11,346 nt of DNA. It comes from an uncultured Eubacteriales bacterium. Its GTDB lineage: Bacteria; Bacillota; Clostridia; Christensenellales; Christensenellaceae. This document shows positions 1 to 6,166 of this stretch, piece after piece (position 1 is the stretch's first letter; every line of letters begins with the position of its first letter). A program made the position numbers and the translations under genes. A model generated the notes under the pieces. That model made no database searches and was not told where the DNA came from. It saw only the letters and a list, made by a program, of their open reading frames with translations. Location of the stretch: NCBI GenBank assembly GCA_905193725.1, contig CAJJPW010000051.1, forward strand, positions 1 through 11,346, given 5' to 3'.

Positions 1-50
1 TCCATAATAGTTAATGAAGTTTCCCGTTTCATTTTTCCTCTATCTTATAT

Positions 51-77
51 GGCCTCCTGAACTTAGTTCAGGAGGCC
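51..77 (+). terminator. Perfect-stem intrinsic terminator
   Basis: A 12-bp perfect inverted repeat (51-62 with 66-77) closes on a 3-base loop. On the plus strand it is followed by a T-rich tract (GCTTTATTTATAA); on the minus strand no T-run follows. It therefore most likely ends a plus-strand transcript that starts left of the window. It also lies upstream of the decayed VOC gene, separating that gene from its left neighbour. Confidence 0.75.
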
Positions 78-96
78 GCTTTATTTATAAGGCTTC

Positions 97-112
97 TCAG
101 AAAATTTTCTGA
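97..112. promoter_or_regulatory. Perfect 16-bp palindrome upstream of VOC remnant
   Basis: TCAGAAAA is followed directly by its reverse complement TTTTCTGA. The palindrome sits just before a good ribosome binding site (GGAAGGA, 114-120) and the ATG at 123. It could be an operator for the dead VOC gene or a chance AT-rich dyad. No clear -35/-10 pair was found next to it, so the function is only inferred from position. Confidence 0.25.
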
Positions 113-122
113 TGGAAGGAAA

Positions 123-345
123 ATGAAATACACCAGCGTTGTTGTGGCCGATATTCATACCGCGCAAACATTTTATAAGGATTTATTTGGTTTAGAGATA
201 TCTCATCGGCATCTATCATTCACTTAATATCTGTCATTACAGTAATATTTTGGTTGGATAGCGGGCCTTCCTCATGAGAAAGTTATCAAACATGCTCACA
301 ATATAGAATTGTGTTTTGAAGGAATTCATGGGGTGCAAAACTTAT
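123..345 (+). pseudogene. Decayed VOC (glyoxalase/bleomycin-resistance fold) gene
   Basis: A ribosome binding site (GGAAGGA) precedes ATG at 123. The first 34 codons read MKYTSVVVADIHTAQTFYKD then LFGLEIS, the typical opening of a VOC-superfamily protein (beta strand, then a FYxDLFGL helix). The frame stops with TAA at 225-227 and again at 243-245. In the same frame the text resumes at about 252-320 as GWIAGLPHEKVIKHAHNIEL then CFEG, which resembles the middle of VOC proteins (a W-D/I-x-G-L-P-x-E segment followed by NNIELYFE). Roughly 20 residues between the two blocks and the whole C-terminal half are missing. VOC proteins of this size (about 120 residues) are often small-molecule resistance or lyase enzymes, but no substrate can be assigned. 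The remnant is not expected to make a functional protein. The 3' boundary is approximate, because homology fades where the CRISPR-like units begin. Confidence 0.65.
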
Positions 346-376
346 CGCCCCTGTGGATATTAACCTCAATTACAGC

Positions 377-477
377 TTTTTTATCCACGCACCTGCAAGG
401 GGTGCGACGATAATGTTCTTGCCCAACGCCGCCGAAAATTCCTTTTTCCCATCTACGCCCTTCATGTGAAGGGCGAA
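377..477 (-). CRISPR. Decayed type I-C CRISPR-like mini-array (two repeat-like units)
   Basis: Read on the minus strand, unit 1 (408 to 377, 32 bases) starts GTCGC, carries a 6-bp hairpin stem (CGCACC 388-393 with GGTGCG 401-406) and continues GCGTGGAT. Type I-C repeats have the same layout: GTCGC, stem, GCGTGGATTGAAAT/C. Only the last six or so bases have decayed, to A/T. Unit 2 (477 to 445, 33 bases) starts TTCGC, has a perfect 9-bp stem (456-464 with 467-475) and continues GCGTAGAT. The 36 bases between them (409-444) match the usual type I-C spacer length. A much poorer third unit may start at about 512, after a 34-base gap. The stems of the two units differ in sequence, which is unusual within one array. 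No leader or cas gene is visible. The signature of unit 1 is convincing to me; that the two units form one array is an inference. Confidence 0.45.
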
Positions 478-539
478 TTGCATATCATTTCTGCCAAAAA
501 ACAGCCGAAATTTTTTGCTCCAGGCGCCTTTCCTACTGG

Positions 540-2105
540 CTATTCCAACTGGTTTTCACACACCACTCGTATTTCAGAGGTGATGTTTTCTATTTGGAGC
601 GTCTGCCAATAGGAAAACAAATACCATCTCTCTTGGCTATGTACTTCGCCTTTCTCTAAATACCGCACTACATCAAAAGGGAAGTGCTCTACTCGGGCAA
701 AATGCCAAGGCCTTTTTCCACCCCACATGGCAAACTTTCCCGCGTATCTTTGAAAATATTCCCTGCTGATCTGCCTTTCCCTCTCATTATCTTCCAGCAA
801 TTTGATGAGCTTTGGCCTTCTCTTTTTCAGCAAACAGTCCAGCTTTAGCATGGACACGGCCATTTGTTTATTACGCATTTGCTCCCCAAATGCATAGAGC
901 AACTGACACAGTCCCACCTCTGTCAGCGTTTGGGGCTGTATTTGCTGCTTCTGACAAAACTGACTGAGCCTTTTAAACATCTCAAAGGGGCTCTTTTCCT
1001 GCCTTGCCAGCTCTTTCATGCAGTGGACAAATAATCCACTGTTATACGTTCGGTTGCACAGATATTCTATTCCTTTGAGAAAGTTCATCTCCTCAGCAGA
1101 AATGCAGTTTGTCGCCCGCACTTCATAGGGGGCTTTCTTTTCAAAAACAAATCCGTACTTCTCCTTGTCGCTACGCAATGCTGAGCCGTGGATGAGCTTT
1201 AAAAAGCCCAATTGCACCTCTTGGGCATAGAGGGAAAACACCTGGTCAAAAGACCTTTGAAAGGAGCGCAAATCCTCGTAGGGCAGCCCTGCGATCAGGT
1301 CTACATGGACATGCACTGGTGTGTTTTTTACCAGCCAGTGCACCGCCCTAGCTGTTTTATCAAAATCTTGTACGCGATGAATTGCCCTAAGGGTTTTAAG
1401 GTTGGTGGACTGAATGCCAATTTCCAGCTGTACCTGCCCAGGTCTGGCATCTTTTAGCAGCAAAAGAGTATGATCATCCAGCAGGTCAGCGGCAATTTCA
1501 AAGTGCACCGCCAAATTCGACAAGGAGTGGATCACATAGTCTAATATCTCGTACGCTCTTTGAGGGCGGGAGTTAAACGTCCTGTCCACAAATTTCACCT
1601 TCATAATCCCTGCCAGGGCAAAGGCGTCCAAATCCTCTTTGACTCTCTCAATGCTTTTATATCGCACTCCTCTCTCTATCGAAGAAAGGCAATAGGCGCA
1701 TTGATAGGGGCAACCCCGTTGGGATTCGTAGTAGATCACCCGGTTCTTTAGTGAAGCAAGATCCTCATACCCTATCGATAGCTCATCCATGTCCATATAA
1801 GGGGCACTGGGATTATCCACCCCTTGTCCATTTTGCAGATACGACAAAGAGGGAACTTTCTCCACGCTTTTTTTCCCCATCCAAAAGTCCAAAAACGCCA
1901 CAAAGGCCTTTTCCCCCTCACCTCTAATCACATAATCACACCAGTGCTCTTCCAGCAGCTGCGCAGCACAGTAAGTGGCCTCTGGGCCGCCAAATAAAAC
2001 ACCAGCTTCCGGCACTTTTTTTCGAATGTCCTTCACCAATTGTTTGATGTATTCAACGTTCCAGATGTATAGGGAAAAGGCATAGAGCTTAGACTGCTTT
2101 TCCAC
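540..2105 (-). CDS. B12-binding-domain radical SAM protein, DUF4080-like (main frame of a frameshifted gene)
   Basis: This is a radical S-adenosylmethionine enzyme of the group with an N-terminal cobalamin-binding domain and a C-terminal DUF4080-like region. Its substrate is unknown. The reading frame has 521 codons from a GTG at 2105. Residues 1-65 are the rear part of the B12-binding domain (SLYIWN, LFGGPEATY, YVIRGEGE). The radical SAM [4Fe-4S] motif CPYQCAYC follows, with Cys132, Cys136 and Cys139. The barrel runs to about residue 340 (EIGIQS, DLIAGLPYED), and a Cys-containing C-terminal region follows. The GTG at 2105 has no ribosome binding site and lies inside the expected domain. The true gene starts 150 bases further upstream in another frame (TTG at 2254; see the separate entry). 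The frames must join near 2135-2140, by a shift equivalent to one lost base. It is the last gene of the cell-wall/uvrC operon, 48 bases after the LysM gene when counted from the TTG. It is either a recent pseudogene or a sequencing error. Confidence 0.8.
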   Translation of the reverse strand: MEKQSKLYAFSLYIWNVEYIKQLVKDIRKKVPEAGVLFGGPEATYCAAQLLEEHWCDYVIRGEGEKAFVAFLDFWMGKKSVEKVPSLSYLQNGQGVDNPSAPYMDMDELSIGYEDLASLKNRVIYYESQRGCPYQCAYCLSSIERGVRYKSIERVKEDLDAFALAGIMKVKFVDRTFNSRPQRAYEILDYVIHSLSNLAVHFEIAADLLDDHTLLLLKDARPGQVQLEIGIQSTNLKTLRAIHRVQDFDKTARAVHWLVKNTPVHVHVDLIAGLPYEDLRSFQRSFDQVFSLYAQEVQLGFLKLIHGSALRSDKEKYGFVFEKKAPYEVRATNCISAEEMNFLKGIEYLCNRTYNSGLFVHCMKELARQEKSPFEMFKRLSQFCQKQQIQPQTLTEVGLCQLLYAFGEQMRNKQMAVSMLKLDCLLKKRRPKLIKLLEDNERERQISREYFQRYAGKFAMWGGKRPWHFARVEHFPFDVVRYLEKGEVHSQERWYLFSYWQTLQIENITSEIRVVCENQLE

Positions 2106-2125
2106 CAGCTCTTGAGCGACTTGTG

Positions 2126-2254
2126 CTACTGGCTGGGTGTATACTCTTCTGCTGCAACGTCGTATCCAGCCTTAGCCGCCGCATTTTTCAAATACCGAAT
2201 CGCCAGATTCGTATGGCTAAATTTGGCATTTACTCCTACCAGTGTACCCTTCAA
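2126..2254 (-). pseudogene. 5' piece of the radical SAM gene, separated by a frameshift
   Basis: A TTG at 2254 with a strong ribosome binding site (AGAGGAGA, 2261-2268) opens a 42-residue frame. It begins (M)KGTLVGVNAKFSHTNLAIRY and ends at TAG 2126-2128. The motif VGxNAKxxHTNLAIRYLK is the normal first strand and helix of the B12-binding domain of these radical SAM proteins. Just before the stop the text reads EEYT. The neighbouring frame continues QPVAQVAQELVEKQSKLYAF, the expected next stretch of the same domain. The break lies around the CCC run at 2135-2137. The two parts together would give a normal-length protein of about 570 residues. I see no classical slippery heptamer, so programmed frameshifting is unlikely. 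Confidence 0.75.
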
Positions 2255-2302
2255 ACTAAGTCTCCTCTTTTTCCTCTATTAGGGACACAAAAAATCCCTA
2301 GC

Positions 2303-2818
2303 CTATGTGTTCCCCTGCCCTGTGGCTTGTGGCTTTACGATCACCTGACGCCCTTGATAAATATCCGTGTCCTTTACCAAACTGTTGAGCTGAAACAGCA
2401 ACTTTTTGTCCATATGATACTGCATCGCAATTCTATCCGCGCTGTCTCCCATTTTAGCGGTGTGCACCTGATAGGCATCTCCTAAAATGGGGATATTGAG
2501 CATGCGTCCCGGCCGAATATCCTCTGGAGAAATTCGATTTTGCTCTAGGATCAAATAGATTGTGGTGTTATACCTCTTACAGATATCCAACAGGGTCTGG
2601 CCACTCTTTACCTGATGCCGAACCAGTGTCTTAATCATGTCCCCAGCAGGCGGGCTGTCCTTCATCCGACAAAAATCCGCACCGGGAATCATGATCTTTT
2701 CCCCTTGGCGTATGGCCGTCTGCTTGCCATTTGCCTTGACGATCATGCAGATGGGAATATGGTATAGGGCGCTCAATCGCTCCAATGTGTCATAACTTCT
2801 CACATAATGGATTCTCAT
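2303..2818 (-). CDS. Triple LysM-domain protein
   Basis: This 171-residue protein consists almost entirely of three LysM modules, at about residues 2-46, 67-111 and 116-162. Each module begins with an aromatic/His-containing strand (HYVRSYDTL, HQVKSGQTL, YQVHTAKMGD) and ends in the typical xGxxxxIP or VKP strand. LysM modules bind N-acetylglucosamine-containing polymers such as peptidoglycan. There is no signal peptide or membrane segment, so either the protein stays in the cytoplasm (or forespore or spore layers) or it is exported by another route. The ATG at 2818 is preceded by GAGGTGG, a good ribosome binding site. The gene follows uvrC by 70 bases and precedes the radical SAM gene, so it is probably co-transcribed with the peptidoglycan genes. 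A role in spore coat or cortex is possible, because many LysM proteins of Clostridia act there, but nothing in the sequence proves it. Confidence 0.85.
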   Translation of the reverse strand: MRIHYVRSYDTLERLSALYHIPICMIVKANGKQTAIRQGEKIMIPGADFCRMKDSPPAGDMIKTLVRHQVKSGQTLLDICKRYNTTIYLILEQNRISPEDIRPGRMLNIPILGDAYQVHTAKMGDSADRIAMQYHMDKKLLFQLNSLVKDTDIYQGRQVIVKPQATGQGNT

Positions 2819-2888
2819 TTTACCACCTCAGTTCATGATATGACACAATTCCCTATTTCAGACGTTTCTTTTCCAAAAACGCCCTCTC

Positions 2889-4766
2889 CTATTCCCCGCT
2901 ATTCTTTGCCTCAACCTGTGGCTCCCCGTGGAAATAGTCGATGATCTCCCTGGCAGTTCGAATATCCACCCCGTCTACCGCCACAATTTCCTCAAAGGAG
3001 GCCTTTTTGATCTGCTCCACGCTGCCAAACCTCTCCAGCAGCCTCTTTTTTCGCTTGGCACCTACGCCAGGAATGCCGTCTAGTACAGAGGCGGTCACTC
3101 TCTTTTCCCGCACTGTCCGGTGATAAGTGATGGCAAACCGGTGAGCCTCATCTCGCAAGCTGGTGAGCAGCCTGAGTTCATGGCTGCCTCTATCCAACAA
3201 AATACTCTGGCTCTGCCCTGGGACAAACACCTCTTCCTCTCGCTTGGCTAAGCTGATGATGTGGATATCCTCCAGGCCCAAGGATTCCAGCACGCCCACT
3301 GCGCTGGAAAGTTGGCCCTTGCCTCCATCAATGACGATTAAATCCGGCATGTTTTTAAAACCGCTCTCTGGTCCGTCGGAAAATCCCCGGAGCAATCTTC
3401 TGGTGAGCACTTCTTCCATAGATCGGAAGTCGTTGGGGCCTTCCACTGTGCGTATGCGAAACCGGCGGTACTGGCTTTTTTGGGGTTTTCCATCCTCAAA
3501 CACCACCATGGAAGCCACCGTGTCGCTGCCCTGTATGTTGGAGATATCGTAGCACTCCATCCGATGGAGGGGTGTGGGGATGCCCAGCACCTCTGCCAGC
3601 TTTTGTGCAGCACCTATTGTGCTATCCAGCTCCTTCTTGCTCTTTTCTTTGAGCCGTCTGAGCTCTGTCTTGGCATTTTGATAGGCCAAATCCATCAAGT
3701 TTTTATTAGTTCCCCGCTTAGGAACCCCCAGCTGCACCTTGCTTCCTCTGCTCTCGCTGAGCCATTGCTCCATGAGTTCGGGCTGGTCTAATTCCTGGTT
3801 AATATAGATCTGCTTGGGGATGTTGGGGTTGTCCAAATAATACTGGCCTAAAAAGCTCTCCATGGGATTCTGGTCAATCTGCTTGTCCAGCGCCATGGGA
3901 ATCTTCTCGGTAAATGAGAGTTTGCCGTTTCGCACCAGGAAACACTGTACCATCCCCTGATCCTCTTCCCGGTACAGGGCAAAAATGTCTTTATCCTCCA
4001 GGTTGGGGAATCCAGCTTTTTGTTTCTCCTGGATTCTCCTGAGCGCCACCAGTTTATCCCGACACACAGCCGCTTTTTCAAAGTCCAGCTGCTCTGCATA
4101 TCGCTTCATATCCGCCTCTAGCTGTTTTTTCAGGCCGGCATATCTTCCCTGCAAAAGATCCATTACCTCATCCAAAAGCGCCCGATATTCCTCTTTGGAG
4201 ACAGTTCCGCGGCAAGGCCCGCAGCAACGGCCCATATCGTAGTTGAGACAAGGCCTCTCCTTTTTGGCGATCATCCTGCCAATGTCCTTATTGCAACTGC
4301 GAATGGGATACATTTTGGTGATCAAGTCCACTACTTCTCTCACCACATGGGCGGCAATATACGGGCCAAAATACTTGGCGCCGTCGTTTTTCACTCGACG
4401 CACTACGCTCACCTTGGGAAAATCCTCCTTGAGATCGATGCGCACATAGGGGTACTGCTTGTCATCCCGCAATAAAATGTTGTATTTGGGCCGGTATTGC
4501 TTGATGAGATTGCACTCTAAAATGAGCGCTTCCAGTTCACTGCTGGTCATAATGGTGTCAAAGGTATGTATGTTGTCCACCATAGCCGCCACTTTGGGCA
4601 TCTTGTCCACCCCGGCGGTAAAATACTGGCGCACTCTATTTTTTAATACCACAGCTTTGCCCACGTAGATTACCTCTCCGGCCTCATCCTTCATCAGATA
4701 CACGCCTGGGGTAGTGGGCAGCTGTGCAATTTTTTGCTTTAATTCACTATTTAAGTACTCTTTCAT
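2889..4766 (-). CDS. uvrC: Excinuclease ABC subunit C (UvrC)
   Basis: UvrC is the dual-incision nuclease of bacterial nucleotide excision repair. It is recruited by UvrB to bulky DNA damage and cuts on both sides of the lesion. The protein has 625 residues, a normal length. In order it shows the GIY-YIG nuclease domain (GVY at 21-23, YVGKA at 34-38), four cysteines spaced like the UvrC iron-sulfur ligands (C158, C173, C181, C185), and the UVR motif that binds UvrB (about 215-245). The RNase H-like 5' incision domain follows, with catalytic-type residues D407 (CYDISN), D480 (VIDGGKGQ) and H542 (RDEAHRF). The protein ends with helix-hairpin-helix DNA-binding motifs (about 562-612). The ATG lies 5 bases after the stop of the upstream transpeptidase gene and has no recognisable Shine-Dalgarno sequence, so translation probably depends on coupling to that gene. 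No residue loss was noticed. Confidence 0.98.
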   Translation of the reverse strand: MKEYLNSELKQKIAQLPTTPGVYLMKDEAGEVIYVGKAVVLKNRVRQYFTAGVDKMPKVAAMVDNIHTFDTIMTSSELEALILECNLIKQYRPKYNILLRDDKQYPYVRIDLKEDFPKVSVVRRVKNDGAKYFGPYIAAHVVREVVDLITKMYPIRSCNKDIGRMIAKKERPCLNYDMGRCCGPCRGTVSKEEYRALLDEVMDLLQGRYAGLKKQLEADMKRYAEQLDFEKAAVCRDKLVALRRIQEKQKAGFPNLEDKDIFALYREEDQGMVQCFLVRNGKLSFTEKIPMALDKQIDQNPMESFLGQYYLDNPNIPKQIYINQELDQPELMEQWLSESRGSKVQLGVPKRGTNKNLMDLAYQNAKTELRRLKEKSKKELDSTIGAAQKLAEVLGIPTPLHRMECYDISNIQGSDTVASMVVFEDGKPQKSQYRRFRIRTVEGPNDFRSMEEVLTRRLLRGFSDGPESGFKNMPDLIVIDGGKGQLSSAVGVLESLGLEDIHIISLAKREEEVFVPGQSQSILLDRGSHELRLLTSLRDEAHRFAITYHRTVREKRVTASVLDGIPGVGAKRKKRLLERFGSVEQIKKASFEEIVAVDGVDIRTAREIIDYFHGEPQVEAKNSGE

Positions 4767-4771
4767 ATTTT

Positions 4772-6166
4772 TTAGCCGATAATATCCATCGCTTTGGAAA
4801 GCGCCTCTTTTGCCAGCGGTGCAGCATTTCTAGATCCTGAGCCTGCCCCTTCTAAAATCACACAGACACAGTAGGGATGCTCATCGCTGTCGATATATCC
4901 GCTAAACCAAGCGTGTTCTTTCTTCTCTCCATCTTCTACGTATTCCGCCGTGCCCGTCTTGCCACAAACAGTGACGCCATCAATGGCTGCGCGGGAACCT
5001 GTCCCCTCTGTAACCACTCCCTCCATCAAGGACTGCAACTGGCTTGCCACACTCTCCGAGAGGACGGTGCGATACTTTGTAGGTTTCATCGTATATCCCA
5101 CGTTATCGTTAAACGAAACATCCAGCAACATCTTGGGCTCCATCATCACCCCGTCGTTGGCCACCGCACCGGCAATCATCGCGCCGTGAAGGGGCGTCAT
5201 CAGGTCTTCAAACTGACCTACCGCCGACCATGCGAGATCGGAATCAGAATTTCCCGCATTATACTTGCTTTCATACAGCGTAATATCATCGAAGGAAAAA
5301 TCCACATTAAAGCCAAATTCCTCTGCTGTCTTGGTGAGCTTAGATGCCCCCAGCTCATTGGCCAGCTGTGCAAAATACGTATTGCAGGATTCCTCAAAAG
5401 CCTTTTCCAAATTCACTTTGCCATGTTTCTCATCGCCTGCACAGCGAATCACAGCGCCGTTTATAGTGACGCTGCCATCACAAGTGGTGGTAAAATCATC
5501 CACGCCATTTTCCAGTGCACATGCTGCGGTGATGATCTTCATGGTGGATCCCGGTGGATATCTTCCCATGGTCACGCGATTTACGTATTGGGACCCCCCC
5601 TCTTCCTCATCGCTATTTTGCTTGAGTGCTTCCGGGTCAAAGTTAGGGCTGGATACACTGGCAAGGATCTCTCCCGTCTTGTAGTTCATCACTGCAACAG
5701 CGCCATCTCTCCCATCCATCGCCTGTAAAATGGCCTCTGAGAGCTCTGCATCGATGGTTAGAGAAATATCGCTTCCCTTTTTATCGTCACCTTGGAAGAC
5801 GTCTACAAATTTATCCACTACCGAGCGATCATAGCCATATAGGTATTTTGCAAAAAATGTCTCTGCCCCGATAGTCTTTCCAGAGGAATCTCCCACCACA
5901 TGGCTTACTGCCTTGCGCACGGATTTATCGCTATTATATACCCGCTCTCCATCCTGGGTAGTGGCTAAAATCTCCCCGGTTCTATCCTTGATATCGCCCA
6001 CCTCAACCGTCTGCTTGGCATTGATGAGTCTGGGGTTATAGGGCGTTAAAAACCACTGTTCTCCGTTGTTGATCACCGAGTAACCCAAGTAGACAATCAG
6101 CATGACGAACATCGTGCAAAATACGCCCATGAGGATTTTAATGTTTCGCTTGATCTTTGGGGTCAT
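4772..6166 (-). CDS. Class B penicillin-binding protein (PbpA/FtsI-like transpeptidase)
   Basis: This D,D-transpeptidase cross-links peptidoglycan outside the membrane and works with the SEDS polymerase encoded just upstream. It has 464 residues: a short cytoplasmic tail, a single membrane anchor at about 9-31, a reduced N-terminal domain (NPRLINAKQTVEVGDIKDR, 44-62, resembling the NPR...RG.I.DR box of the family) and then the transpeptidase domain. The three active-site motifs are present: STMK (207-210, catalytic Ser207), SCN (260-262) and KTG (403-405). The length and the small N-terminal domain fit the PbpA type found beside RodA-like genes in Actinobacteria and Clostridia better than the longer FtsI or SpoVD proteins. 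The ATG overlaps the stop of the FtsW/RodA gene (ATGA, 6163-6166), and GGGGGTGAAG lies just upstream as ribosome binding site. Whether it serves elongation, division or sporulation cannot be decided here. Confidence 0.93.
   Translation of the reverse strand: MTPKIKRNIKILMGVFCTMFVMLIVYLGYSVINNGEQWFLTPYNPRLINAKQTVEVGDIKDRTGEILATTQDGERVYNSDKSVRKAVSHVVGDSSGKTIGAETFFAKYLYGYDRSVVDKFVDVFQGDDKKGSDISLTIDAELSEAILQAMDGRDGAVAVMNYKTGEILASVSSPNFDPEALKQNSDEEEGGSQYVNRVTMGRYPPGSTMKIITAACALENGVDDFTTTCDGSVTINGAVIRCAGDEKHGKVNLEKAFEESCNTYFAQLANELGASKLTKTAEEFGFNVDFSFDDITLYESKYNAGNSDSDLAWSAVGQFEDLMTPLHGAMIAGAVANDGVMMEPKMLLDVSFNDNVGYTMKPTKYRTVLSESVASQLQSLMEGVVTEGTGSRAAIDGVTVCGKTGTAEYVEDGEKKEHAWFSGYIDSDEHPYCVCVILEGAGSGSRNAAPLAKEALSKAMDIIG

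Noticed and set aside
456..475. The perfect 9-bp palindrome as terminator of the minus-strand operon
   Set aside because: Neither strand has a T-run after the stem. The flanking GTAGAT and TTCGC fit a CRISPR-like repeat better.
2280..2300. Possible hairpin TAGGGA/TCCCTA between the LysM and radical SAM genes
   Set aside because: Only 6 bp with a 9-base loop, and no T-run on the minus strand after the stem. It is too weak to call a terminator and would split a probable operon.
4877..5728. Long plus-strand open frame (283 codons) opposite the PBP gene
   Set aside because: It lies entirely antisense to a clear transpeptidase with all active-site motifs. Its translation has no recognisable domain and is rich in Cys, His and Ile as expected for a shadow frame.
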